A DNA stretch of 64,000 nt from Siphlonurus alternatus. Its lineage: Eukaryota > Arthropoda > Insecta > Ephemeroptera > Siphlonuridae. Each line of letters opens with the position of its first letter. The stretch's first letter is position 1. The notes under the pieces are model-generated. The model searched no databases. It was not told the origin of the DNA and was given only the letters and a program-made list of their open reading frames with translations. The DNA lies in assembly GCA_949825025.1 (NCBI GenBank), contig OX463780.1, forward strand, positions 42,822,979 to 42,886,978, read 5' to 3'. Positions 1 through 63,382 of the stretch are shown one piece after another. The position numbers and the translations under genes were made by a program.

Positions 1-872
1 TTATTTAACATTTAATCTATAAATTTAGAAAGGCAAAAAAATATTTAAATACGCTTTTCAGTTATTGATTGGCATTAAAATTGGTGCATGTATGAACAAC
101 AAATTTACTAACAACAATATATGTTATTTTTTTATTTATTTATTTTTTTTTTGTCAACTGCATATATTCGCAGTCAATATAACATGGAATTATGGAATAA
201 CATTTCAGTCAATCAGCAAGTAAAGTTTGAATACTGCAGGCATATACATGGAGTGAATAATCTAGAATAGAATGGAATCAATGGGGGATAATTTTCTTCT
301 CGTATAATTAATATTATAAAAATATAATTCAAAATAAAACGCTCGGGGGCTAGGGGTGTACATAAATTTTTGCGTGTAATTTTTATTATATCTACCTATT
401 TATAGCAAAGTAAAGTTCACAATATATTTTTTATTTTAATTAGATTAGTCTATTAAAATTAGAGCGGCGCACATCTTGCACAGGTGTCAACTAAGCAACC
501 GTTCTTATCAGTAGTGATAACATCTCCAGACCGAGGGTCCAGGTGTTGTCGTAATCACAGTGAGTGATTGGACTTGAAGAATGGTCACCAGTCTATGTTT
601 TCATATGCAAATATGAGCCGTACGAAGTGATAAGCACACTTAGGTCCGAGCATCCGCCATGCCTTTTTACTCAATTAATTTTATATAGATATGACATATG
701 AGATGATGAGGACACGCGCTGTAAGTCAAAGCCGTTCATAAGTAACATGTCAGCAACGTGTAGGAGAGATTATTAATACAGTTATCGTAAAATAATAATC
801 TTGAAATCTTCTGCAAAAAATATTACTTAATTATAATAATATATATATTATATATATAATGAATATCTTATT
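1..872. other. Intergenic, no gene seen
   Basis: AT-rich except for a more balanced patch at about 470-760 that includes ATATGCAAAT and GTCCAGGTGTTGTC. No supported frame on either strand. Confidence 0.5.
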
Positions 873-1198
873 CAATGGCGTATCGACATCAAAATTTTTT
901 ATTGCAAAAATGGATAGAGGGTGCAAAATTATACTACTCGGATTTTTTTCAATTTTTTTTTACAGACCGGGAACTATTTTTAAAAAAATTATTGAAAGTC
1001 CGTTTTATGACGTCACACGGCGTCTCTCCTTAAGAAATGGATAGGATTAAACGCCACGTGACGTCATCAAACGGACTTTCAATAATTTTTAAAAATAGTT
1101 CCCGAGCTCTAAAAAATCTGAAAAAAATCTGAGTTAGCATAACTTTGCACCCTCTATCCATTTCTGCAGTACAGTTTTTTGAGGTTGATACTCCATTG
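873..1198. mobile_element. Foldback MITE, CRE family, copy 1
   Basis: This is an inverted repeat over nearly its whole length, from CAATGGCGTATCGAC to a GATACTCCATTG end. The arms share GGATAGAGGGTGCAAA, GGGAACTATTTTTA and ATTGAAAGTCCGTTT. TGACGTCA occurs once in each arm (1018-1025 and 1059-1066) around a short centre, and a CACGTG overlaps the second. A second copy is at 5965-6290 and a degenerate one at 59112-59397. Confidence 0.8.
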
Positions 1199-2261
1199 AA
1201 AACTCGAGTAAGCGATTTTTGTTATTCAATTAATTAAAGAAAAGGTTAAACAAACCTTTACCGTAAAATTGTTTCAATTTTAAATAAATTGTACAATTCT
1301 ATGTAAAATGTAAAAAAAAAAAAAAATCTGAATAAAGAAATACAAAAAAAAAAAAAAAAATAAAATAAAAAATAAATAAAAAACAAACGTAGAAGCATCG
1401 ATGAGAGATAATTATATATGATAAATGATTCTACATATAATTTATATTCAGATGTGGGAAAAGGCTCGGTCTATATTTTATTCGTTTCTTTAATTGAATA
1501 TAGTATTATTATAATTGACATGCCCTACTGACCCAAAGGGCTGGTGCTCACATCAATAAGAGCTTCACTGCGACGTATAACGTGTCCTGAGTACTGAGCA
1601 AATTAACCTGCAAATTATCATAAATTAATCAAGACGCTCTCAAAAAAAAAAAAAAAAAAAAGTTCATATCAAAATATTTTTAATTTTTTTAACATTACTT
1701 ATTTAAGAAATAAATTATGAAAATTAATATAGAACATTATACATACAGAAGCAATGCTATTTAAAAAAAAAATAAATATAATTTAAATACTTTTTTCCCT
1801 CATATCATATCTGTATATTTTGTACCATGGTATAATATACGGAGATGGATTTATTTCTCTATTCTTAAAATTTTTAACTTGTATATTTTATGCATGCATG
1901 CATTTCTTTCAAAACAAATTTAAAGAACATAACATATTTAATATTCTGTTAATAATACTCATATTTTTTATTTTTTTTTAGTTTATTTACTGATCGAAAG
2001 ATGACGCATATGAGTGTGACCTAATTCTTTTAATTTTAAAATTAAGGGCATTAATATAACACATAGTTTTTGACATTTTGTATATATATGCAAATAATTC
2101 GATCTTAATAAATTCTCTCATAATTTTAACTATAAGCCCCCCTCCATATTATATAATATGACGACAATTAATTTTGATTAAATATTTTCTCTGTAATACA
2201 TATAAAACCTAAAAACCTAAAAACATCTACTAATCTATAGTACAATATATTAATTAAAAAC

Positions 2262-2384
<123 letters not shown>

Positions 2385-2442
2385 TATAATATTATAGATG
2401 TTAATTAAGCAAGTAAGGTGCATTTTGCTACTATAATTAATA

Positions 2443-2590
<148 letters not shown>

Positions 2591-3096
2591 CTATAGAGTA
2601 TAAGTAAAAATATATTAATTAATTAATATTATATATTTTTTTTATTCATTTTAAAAAAACAAAATACATTTCATTTATACAAAGAAAATTTATACCTCGG
2701 AAAACCATTTAAACCATTTAAAACCATTTTCTATATACACTATATATATAGCAATTATTAATTAATTAATTTTTTGATATCTATGCATATTAATATTTAT
2801 AGCTTAAAAATTTTAATATAATATAAATTTTTTATATTATGTATAAAAAGATCCTATAATATATATAGCTATATAGATACATTACATAGTATAGATTGTA
2901 TAATAAATTGCTGTTACATCAATTGCGTAAAATGAAAATTTTGCAACGTATTACAAACCTAAGAAAAAGTGAAACAGTTTTTAATTAATCGCCGTATCAT
3001 CTATCAATGAAAAAATATTTAAAAACTGCGTGAACAGTGAACAAACCATACATTTTATTTGAAATTCCATTTACACTATTTTTATTTTCATAAATT

Positions 3097-3180
3097 TTGT
3101 GATTTTAGACATCTATTGAGCAAATTTAAAACTACGTGTTTGTAGTTTGTATTACGCTCACTAGATGTCTAAAATTACAA
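3097..3180. repeat. 84-bp imperfect palindrome
   Basis: TTGTGATTTTAGACATCTA is mirrored by TAGATGTCTAAAATTACAA, with AAACTACGTGTTTGTAGTTT in the centre. Confidence 0.7.
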
Positions 3181-3245
3181 TTTTTTTAATGTCAGAGCCC
3201 GTTCAGCCCGTCACCGATCATATGACTGGAAAAGTAGTAAACTCG

Positions 3246-3253
3246 GTAAACGA
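3246..3253. repeat. Target-site duplication, left copy (gtaaacga)
   Basis: Identical to 4520-4527 on the far side of the hAT-type element. Confidence 0.88.
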
Positions 3254-4086
3254 CAGTGTTGCCAACCGTGCGGGTATTACCCGCGGCGACGGGCGTTTTT
3301 ACTAAAAATTTGCAGAAACGGGAAAAAGGGTATTTTTGTCGATCAATGGGAAAAAACGGGTATTTTTACTCAAATGGGTGTTTTAATGCAAAATTGTGTG
3401 CTTTCAACGTATTTTTGTACCAAAAACAAAACATTTTTAAAAAAATATTATCAATAGGAGGATTCGAGGAGGATTGGAGTCTCTTAACCAATCACATCCA
3501 AGAATTTTATTTTTTAAAAATTTGATTGGCTATTGACGCTAGTAATAAAAAAGCGCGAAATATTTATATCACTTAAAAATTACTTATTCAAAAATTGATG
3601 GAAAAAAAAAATAATAATAATAATAAATAAAACAAAATACATAATTAAAAAATAAAATATAAAACGAATAAAAACAGGGTTTTTTCAAAACAAATTGTTT
3701 ATTTGTTATAAAAACGTCTCCAGATGAAACAAAATTTTCATTCCTCTTCTCGATCGAGCTTTAGCTCATTGAGGTATAAATGTTTTTTGTATAAATGAAA
3801 TGTATCATGTTTATTTAATTAAAATGAATTAAAAAAAAAATAATAACATGTCAAATCCAAAACCGGCACTTTTTCAAAAATCATTATTGCCTCCGCACAA
3901 TTTTTTTTTTTATATACTCAAAGATCCAGATGCATGCTCTCTGATAAATTTATGATGAACTTAATTAATTAACTGATGCTATACATTCATCCACTAAACG
4001 TATATATACGTGTTTATAATTTTTTTAATTTTTGGGGTCCCAAACACCAAAACAGAGGGCTATATATTCGAGGTGTATCATGCAAA

Positions 4087-4091
<5 letters not shown>

Positions 4092-4166
<75 letters not shown>

Positions 4167-4196
4167 ATATATATATATATATAATATACAATATAT

Positions 4197-4231
<35 letters not shown>

Positions 4232-4260
4232 TATATACATACATATTATATACATACATA
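4092..4260. repeat. (TA)n-rich microsatellite inside the hAT-type element
   Basis: Pure TA runs to about 4163, then interrupted TA with ATATACA and TACATACA variants. Confidence 0.95.
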
Positions 4261-4344
4261 TGTAATATGCATCATGCATGAAAAGTTTACGTGATAAAAT
4301 GGAAAAATATACAATACCCATTAAACGTAAAAAAAAAATGTCCT

Positions 4345-4369
4345 CCCCCCCCCCCCCCCCCCCCCCCCC
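4345..4369. repeat. 25-base poly(C) tract inside the hAT-type element
   Basis: Uninterrupted C run. The opposite strand is a G run able to form quadruplexes. Confidence 0.97.
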
Positions 4370-4519
4370 GCTCAACGACTCGAAAACGTGTTTTTTTGGT
4401 AATTTTGCATCTCCAAAATAGCATATACGGTGACGGGCATTTTTACTCTGAAACGGGTATTTTTGAGCTCCAGATTGGGTTTGATGGGGATTTTTCATCT
4501 CATCGGGTTGGCAACACTG

Positions 4520-4527
4520 GTAAACGA
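4520..4527. repeat. Target-site duplication, right copy (gtaaacga)
   Basis: Identical to 3246-3253; the perfect match supports a relatively recent insertion. Confidence 0.88.
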
Positions 4528-4707
4528 AGAAGAAAACGCATTTGACGACTTTCTCTCTGTGGTTACAGAGGGGTAAGAACGGCGGTGAAATGACAGCGTT
4601 AAAACCGCCAGTGTAAATCATAATTTGCATCGTATCAGAGGAGCTAGGAGAGAAGCTGCCAGTAGACATTGAGTGAATACAGATTGTTTGGTTCCTGCTG
4701 CATAAAT
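4528..4707 (+). promoter_or_regulatory. CGRRF1: Putative promoter and 5' UTR of the CGRRF1-like gene
   Basis: This stretch directly before the start codon is less AT-rich than its surroundings, and its right side must be 5' UTR if the exon 1 call is correct. I see no clear TATA box in good position; the transcription start is not identifiable. A similar non-repetitive patch at about 3185-3253 lies on the other side of the hAT element, so the element appears to have split one original upstream region. Confidence 0.4.
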
Positions 4708-57188
<52,481 letters not shown>

Positions 57189-58322
57189 ATATCCCCATCT
57201 TTTTTTTTTTTTTTTATTACGATGACAATTTAAGTATTATCAAAAATTAATTAAAAATAATATAAACATGCCTGATAATTAAATATAATTTTAGTGTTTT
57301 AAAAAATTGTCATTGTTATTTTTAAAAAATGCAAATAATATGATAATATTGGTTGAGTGATTCTAAAAAAGAAAAAGAAAAAAAAAAAGTTGAACAATCT
57401 TTTCAATGCTTTTTGTTCTTATAATATATAACTTCAGATGCTTAGTTTAAAATGAATGCATCTGAAACAGGATTGTAAATGTAAGTAGGCAAAATCAAAT
57501 TGCAGTACAGTATCATGTGTTTTGTTTTGTAATTGAATGTTAATATATGTGTAAATAGTTGTAAAGTTCCTTAAGTTGATAATGTATGTTATTTTGCTCG
57601 TGAGCGGAAAGTGTGATGATTTGTAGGTGAAGAAGCAAATAGTGCAATATGAGCACAATGACATTTTTTTCCCCCCATTTTTAAATCTTTATCAATTAAA
57701 TGTATAGATGAAAATTATGTATGAAAAAATTTTATGCCAATAAGTAATTATATATTTTTCTTAATTAAAAAAAAAACAAAAAAGAAAGGTAAATATATTG
57801 AGATGGTAACCGGTGATTAGCAATAAGTTGAATATATTTAATTTAAAAAAATCACTTGTTTTTTTTAAAAAAAAGTAACAAAATCTTGCAATTTTAATGT
57901 AATTGTACAATTTGTATTTAATTATAGTATGTATGGTGCAATTTTATGTTGTTAAGCGTGATTGATATTTTTTGTTACATAAATGATAAAATTATTTAAA
58001 TATGATGATGTTGAGCTAGCTATTACAAAAAAAAAAAAAAAAAGACCTTATCATTAATTAAACATCACAATTGTATAAATATAATGATTTTATGAGTCAA
58101 ATGATGTTTAAAGGAAAGAACTCATTAATGCAAAATATTTTTCGATCTCTTCTTTGTTATCTGTCCGTCTTTATTTTGGACCAATATTAGCTAGATTTGT
58201 TTTTTTAAACAATGCAAATGAACATTAATTGTGTCAGTTTAAACATTTACTGTTATATTATACACTAGCTCTTACAGATGAATTGTAATCTATGTATTGA
58301 ATTAAAGCTATGTGTTAATAAA
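57189..58322 (+). other. CGRRF1: Probable 3' UTR of the CGRRF1-like gene, with candidate poly(A) signal
   Basis: AT-rich sequence follows the stop codon and contains no further coding signal. The first canonical AATAAA I could find is at 58317-58322, with another at 58555-58560. Either could end the transcript; the choice cannot be made from sequence. Several A and T homopolymer runs lie in this stretch. Confidence 0.45.
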
Positions 58323-58760
58323 ATATAATATATTATGTCAGCTATAATTTAAAAACAAAATGTATTGGTCTAGCTGGTAGCGGTTCATTTCTTTATTTTT
58401 TGTAGTAAAACATCAATAACAGAATCTCACTCCATTTATTGCCGTCAAGGGCACATTTGTGTAGCACGGTAGTTTAATTACATCAAATCTTGGTATTAAC
58501 GGTCCCCCTTTACACGATCCATGATTCCAAAATAGTTATACTTCCAATGTGCTAAATAAAAACAAAATAAACTTATAAGCTTTCTTTTCATAGAAAATTG
58601 TTATCTTTTATTTCCTTTTGAAAACTTCCTTAAAACTTTAAAAAATTTAGTATTTTAGATTGTACGTAGTAAATTTTTTCTTACATTATAAAAAATAATA
58701 ATAAGGGAATATTACTTTATTTTTCGTTGATAACTTCACTTTTCTGATCACGCTCTAGAT

Positions 58761-58892
58761 CAGGGGGGTCTTCAAATAACACCACTTAATGTAAACTTAG
58801 CCTAAGACTGTCTTAGCGCAACAATAAAGAATATGCTAAGACTGTCTTAATTTTAGGATTGTTGTAATTTGTGTTATTTGAAGGCCCCCCTG
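58761..58892. mobile_element. Short foldback element with CAGGGGGG ends
   Basis: CAGGGGGGTCTTCAAATAAC is inverted as GTTATTTGAAGGCCCCCCTG. The interior has two AAGACTGTCTTA palindromes. The CAGGGG ends recall hAT termini, but I see no matching 8-bp duplication. Confidence 0.65.
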
Positions 58893-59111
58893 GTAGCTAT
58901 TTTGTATTATAGACAGTAAACACATGTTTTTACAGGTTCCTTTTATTTTTAGTTTATTATATTTCCCTCATGAGTACATAAATAACTAGGGGTGGGGTGT
59001 AAACTCGCCTACGCTCGTTTGGTTTCAAGTCTTTTAATTAATTTTGTCAATCATATGTTGCCATCTATATAACTATTCAGTACGTGATATCATAACGGTA
59101 TTTTAATGCAA

Positions 59112-59397
59112 AATGGACAACCTACATGAAATTTTTTTATTACAGAAATGAATTGAAGGTACCAAATTATGCTACTCTGATTTTTTTCCAGATTTTTTTG
59201 AAACCCAGAACTATTTTTAAATAATTATTAAATGTGCTGCCACGCCCTCTGGAGGCGTCAACAGGCGTCTCTGTCCTATCCTTTTTATTAACGATTCAGG
59301 GGTGCCAACTTAAATTACAGAACGTCCAATAATTATTTAGAAATAGTTGCAGGACTCATAAAAATCTAAAATAATTCAGAGTAATTCAGAGTAGAGG
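59112..59397. mobile_element. Foldback MITE, CRE family, degenerate and truncated copy 3
   Basis: It keeps the left arm (AATGGACAACCTACATGAAA, GCTACTCTGATTTTTTTCC, CAGAACTATTTTTAAA) and part of the centre (GGCGTCTCTGTCCTATCC). The TGACGTCA palindromes have decayed, and the outer right arm is missing where a 5S-like sequence begins. Confidence 0.65.
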
Positions 59398-59399
59398 TG

Positions 59400-59518
59400 G
59401 AGCGTGGCGTTATGCATTGACCGGTTCTCGTTAGATCACTGAAGTCAGGCTACGTCAAGCGTGGTTAATACTTGGATGCGTGACCATTTCAAGTATAAAA
59501 ATACGCCGCTCCCTCCGT
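59400..59518 (+). repeat. 5S-rRNA-derived SINE head (SINE3-like) or 5S pseudogene
   Basis: GACCGGTTCTCGTTAGATCA, CTGAAGTCAGGCTACGTCAA, then GCGTGGTTAATACTTGGATG and CGTGACC follow the 5S rRNA order (CGGTTCTCGTCCGATCACCG, TTAAGCAGCGTCGGGC, GGTTAGTACTT, GATGGGTGACC), covering the internal promoter boxes. The sequence is too diverged for a functional 5S gene, and the downstream part is not 5S. A tail with a 73-bp tandem duplication follows at 59648. Confidence 0.75.
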
Positions 59519-59647
59519 GGGATAAATTCATCTTGCTTTCCACCCAGTGCAGTGATGCATTTCCAAAAATCTCTCAGCCATATGTTGACAGATATTATAG
59601 TGTTTTAAATTAGCGAAGATGAACAGGCTCAGATAACGACTCATGTA

Positions 59648-59793
59648 CGCAGTTGTTAGACCCCTACTATTTTATTATTATTTATTTTATTTTATTTAAT
59701 AATTTTTTTAAGGAGTCAGACGCAGTTGTTAGGCCCCTACTGTTTTATTATTATTTATTTTATTTTATTTAATAATTTTTTTAAGGAGTTTGG
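59648..59793. repeat. 73-bp tandem duplication
   Basis: Two nearly identical units, each starting CGCAGTTGTTAG(A/G)CCCCTACT and ending in an AT-rich stretch and TTTAAGGAGT. They may be the tail region of the 5S-derived SINE. Confidence 0.85.
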
Positions 59794-59937
59794 GGAGATT
59801 CGAGTTAATTATTTTCTTAGCGTCCGGTCGTGTTCGAGCGAGCAAGGCAATGGGCTTACTCCGGACACTGCCCATCTTCAACACAAAGAGGTGGCAAAAT
59901 TTGATCATATATAATTATGTAACTATCTAACCATTAA

Positions 59938-60293
59938 GGGTAAGGTAACACACCAAATGTTAAAAAAACAACAAAACACATGAAAATTATGAAATGTATC
60001 TTATAAAGTTCTCCTCTACATCTCTATCAGTAGCTAAAATATTAGGTTTACAAATACGATCTAGTTTTTGAGTTATGAATTTTTAAAGTTGACTACTTTA
60101 ATTAACATGCAGAAATGAAACTTCCATGTTAAATTGGTCAACTTCAAAAATTAATAACTCAAAAACTATAGATCAAATTTGTATACCTAATATTTTAGCT
60201 ACTGATAGAGGGTGTAGAGGAGAACATTTTAAGATATGTTTTATAATTTTCATGTGTGGGAATTTTTTTAACATTAGGGTTGTTATCTTACCC
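59938..60293. mobile_element. TTAA-flanked foldback MITE, copy 5
   Basis: GGGTAAGGTAACACACCAAAT at the left and TTATCTTACCC at the right, with TTAA on both sides (59934-59937 and 60294-60297). The arms carry CATCTCTATCAGTAGCTAAA and GATCTAGTTTTTGAGTTA. The central CATGCAGAAATGAAACTTCC is close to copy 1. Confidence 0.86.
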
Positions 60294-60615
60294 TTAAATT
60301 GAGACTTATATCCTGCATGCTGTTCACATTATATAGCTATAAAAGTGCTATAGCATTCATAGCACAAGCAGATAATACTATACACTGTACAAGTCACATT
60401 AAATTTGGTGTTTATTGAAATATCTTCCAATTTTCATTTTTTTTTTCTCTCCTATTTTTTTTGGTCGGATTCATATATATTTTAGAGGCCATGCAGTTAC
60501 AAATAAATGTGCATTCAAATTTTAAATTGAATCCTAAATTTAGTAATATTATTTTATAGGCTAAAATCTGACTTGGTTCTATTTATTCCATAAATTCATT
60601 TTTTTTCCCCCTTAA

Positions 60616-60964
60616 GGGTAAGATAACACGAACAATCGATTGTTGTAGTCCCATTTGATTAACATTTAAACCTTAGCAACCTCAAAATAATTCTGATTTT
60701 TTTTTTTAGAGACAGTTCATGGCACCAAAAAAATGAGGAAAAAATTGCAAAACAATCGGTCCATGGGAAAGCCCTAGCTATACTGAAATTTTAAAAAATT
60801 CATTTAAAAAAATTGGATAGTCCGATTGTTTTGAATTTTTTTCCACATTTTTTTGGTGCTAAGAACTGTCTCTAAAAAAAAATTCAGAATTATTATGAGG
60901 TTGATAAGGTTTACATGTTAACCAAAAGGGACTACAACAATCGATTGTTCGTGTTATCTTACCC
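60616..60964. mobile_element. TTAA-flanked foldback MITE, copy 6 with a different interior
   Basis: TTAA lies on both sides (60612-60615 and 60965-60968). The ends GGGTAAGATAACACGAACAA and inverse are the family termini, but the interior is unrelated: ACAATCGATTGTTGTAGTCC, TTTTTAGAGACAGTTCATGG and CAAAACAATCGGTCC arms with their inverses. This shows one set of termini mobilising different internal palindromes. Confidence 0.86.
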
Positions 60965-61078
60965 TTAATTCTTATTTAAATTGCTCAGCATTTTCGTAAG
61001 AACTCACGATAGTGTTCCATTATAATATATAATAGGACGTGATAATATAATGATGTTAATATTATATCCCATATATCA

Positions 61079-61202
61079 ATCCCAGTAAACACAGGGTATC
61101 AAAAATGTGCTGGGCCAGTACTTATTTAGAGTATTGGCACAGTACTGCATGGCCCAAACATTCTCAACACTGATGGACCGACAGAGATGTGTTTACTGGG
61201 AT
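61079..61202. repeat. Short inverted repeat (TCCCAGTAAACACA ends)
   Basis: TCCCAGTAAACACA at the left and TGTGTTTACTGGGA at the right are exact inverses about 120 bp apart. Inner GCTGGGCC and GGCCCA strings also pair. Probably a small MITE. Confidence 0.6.
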
Positions 61203-61365
61203 ATGAATTATATTTAAATTAATTAATATAACAACTAAGACACATAATCTAATCTGAAACAATTATTTATGACCCAATTTTGTTTAAATCAGTTTAATTG
61301 ACAATAATATTATAGTTATCAAAAAACAATTCAATGATTGCATGGACGAATATAAATATTGTATA

Positions 61366-61402
61366 GCGTCCCTCATTCAGAGTAGTGAGCTATCTGCCTG
61401 AC
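61366..61402. repeat. Fragment related to the 40862 foldback
   Basis: GCGTCCCTC...GTGAGCTATCTGCCTGAC matches the outer arm of the element at 40862 with several mismatches. No partner arm is visible nearby. Confidence 0.5.
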
Positions 61403-61829
61403 TCAAATAAGAATAAAATTGAATTCAACTAAAATATTATTAATTTGCAATTATAACAGTCACGCCGTAACTGAGCAGTTAAAACAAAACTCATTATTTT
61501 TATGTATTTTATTAACTACCATCAGTGAAATTAAGAAGAATGAAAATATGAGTTAAAAGGTTGAAATTGTTGGCTTCATTTTTCTTGGCATTTTTTAATT
61601 AATTTTTGTCTCAATAAATCTGTGCGCATTTAACAAATATTCTATATAAACTTTTTTTTTTTTTTTTTTTTTTAGTGAAAATTCTGTTACAAATAAAAGG
61701 GTATCCGAGAAGAAAAATATAAACAATCGCCATCAACTCTTATTTTTTCTGCATTGAAATTCATTTTGACACTTGATTGAACTACACAATTATTTTTATA
61801 ATGCTATAATTGATCGTATTATACGATCG

Positions 61830-61831
<2 letters not shown>

Positions 61832-61861
<30 letters not shown>
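61832..61861. repeat. (TA)n microsatellite
   Basis: Short TA run after a tandem CGTATTATA. Confidence 0.9.
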
Positions 61862-61864
<3 letters not shown>

Positions 61865-62001
61865 TAATAGTTTAAGCTATTATACCATACTAGACATATG
61901 CGCCTTTTTATACAATCTTGTTACCAGTGAACTAGCTATAAATGCTCATATATAAGAGCTCTTATAATATCACTAATATATGGACATGTGCTCATTGAAA
62001 T

Positions 62002-62002
62002 A

Positions 62003-62089
<87 letters not shown>

Positions 62090-62150
62090 AATCGTTTTTA
62101 TTGAGGGCGGGATTTAGGCCATCAGGCCTACTCTTCCATCCATCACAACA
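62002..62150 (-). repeat. (AAAT)n microsatellite with adjoining GC-richer retroposon-like stretch
   Basis: About 22 AAAT units run to 62090, then ATCGTTTTTATTGAGGGCGG and GATTTAGGCCATCAGGCCTA. On the - strand the latter reads as a 3' UTR-like segment with AATAAA followed by the tetranucleotide tail. Confidence 0.65.
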
Positions 62151-63113
62151 ATTAATATAAAATATTTCAATGATCACAATTAAATAATTTAATTATATGA
62201 CAAATTAATTAGGATTGTTAATTGTACTTAAAAAGAGACAAATATTGTTCCAATTTATTTTATTAATCTCACAGGTGGTTCACAACAAAAAATACATAGA
62301 AAAATTTTATATTAAAAAACATAACATTTTTTATTTAAATTATATTCGAGAAAATAGTTTTTTTTTTAAATAATCATAATTTTCTTACAATATAATATAC
62401 TCTTTAATACAATTTGACCCAAAAGGGCATGTAAGTACATTAAATACTTTTTTAAGTATATATCATGCATGTATAACATCCAAAGTTATATATATACTTA
62501 TATTTTGGACACTTAAACAACCAAACGTAAAACAATTAAACATCTCTCTCAATAAATATTTATGGAGTTATTATTACATCGTAGTATTTAAATTGTTCGA
62601 ATTATAACAATTAACAGATTATACAAATTCAACTAATATGGAATGTTTGAGCTTTCTTTGTGTATTTTAAATTTAAAATTTTATTAATTAATAGATTTAT
62701 TAATAAAAGCAAAAAAAAAAAAAAAAAAAAAATTGTTCATACTTGCGTCAAAATAATGATTTTACTAAATAAAAAAATTGCTTTCTAAAATATTTATTTT
62801 AAAATCTAATTTTCAAAATTCACAGGAACTTTAAAATTGAAAAATATTTTTTTTTGTTCTTTAAATATGTACATGATTATTTTACGTAGTTAATAAATTA
62901 CTTTTATTTAAATATTGTTCTTTAAAAATCTCTAATAACATTTTTTATTATTGTTATTATTATTATTTTTTTTTTTTTTACAATGGAATAAACGAATATT
63001 TTTTTTATATCTTATAGACAGCGCATAAAATTACAACAAATGATTGACATGCGTATGACTCATACACGGTATGACAGAGGTACGTAACACACAGCACTTT
63101 TGTACAAAGTCCA

Positions 63114-63382
63114 TTTATTTTTTTGCCACGTTAAAATTTAAAGCTCTCTTATATCTATTTGATATTATTACAATTGATATAAAAATTCGACTCGTATGCA
63201 AAACTACGAGATCTCGAAAACAAATCAGTAAATTTAAAATTCACTATATATTAAAATCTGGAATAATAATTAATATGCTCTTTATTTATCACCAACAATT
63301 TGAAAACTGTGTATTTTTTTTTATTATATTTTGTTTTTTTTTATCATTACATGTAAGATGAATTAATGTAATTTTTTTGAGT
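63114..63382 (-). other. Probable 3' UTR of the LGR1-type gene with AATAAA signals
   Basis: Downstream of the stop on the - strand, AATAAA occurs at 63286-63281 and again at 63119-63114. Either fits a short 3' UTR. No coding signal is seen here. Confidence 0.45.

Larger units (their letters stand above)
3254..4519. mobile_element. Non-autonomous hAT-type DNA transposon with perfect 8-bp target duplication
   Basis: The 1266-bp element begins CAGTGTTGCCAACC and ends with its exact 14-base inverse. It is flanked by identical 8-mers gtaaacga at 3246-3253 and 4520-4527. An 8-bp duplication and CAGNGNTGCC-like ends are hallmarks of the hAT superfamily. Subterminal ACGGGTATTTTT-like and GGGCATTTTTACT-like strings occur near both ends. 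The interior carries a (TA)n tract and a 25-C run but no transposase-like frame, so mobility would have depended on an autonomous relative. Confidence 0.88.

Noticed and set aside
59400..59518. Functional 5S rRNA gene
   Set aside because: It carries many substitutions, and the 5' and 3' ends do not form the 5S terminal stem; a SINE head or pseudogene fits better.
62000..62177. Frame with Phe-Ile-Tyr-Leu repeats
   Set aside because: Translation of the (AAAT)n microsatellite on the - strand.
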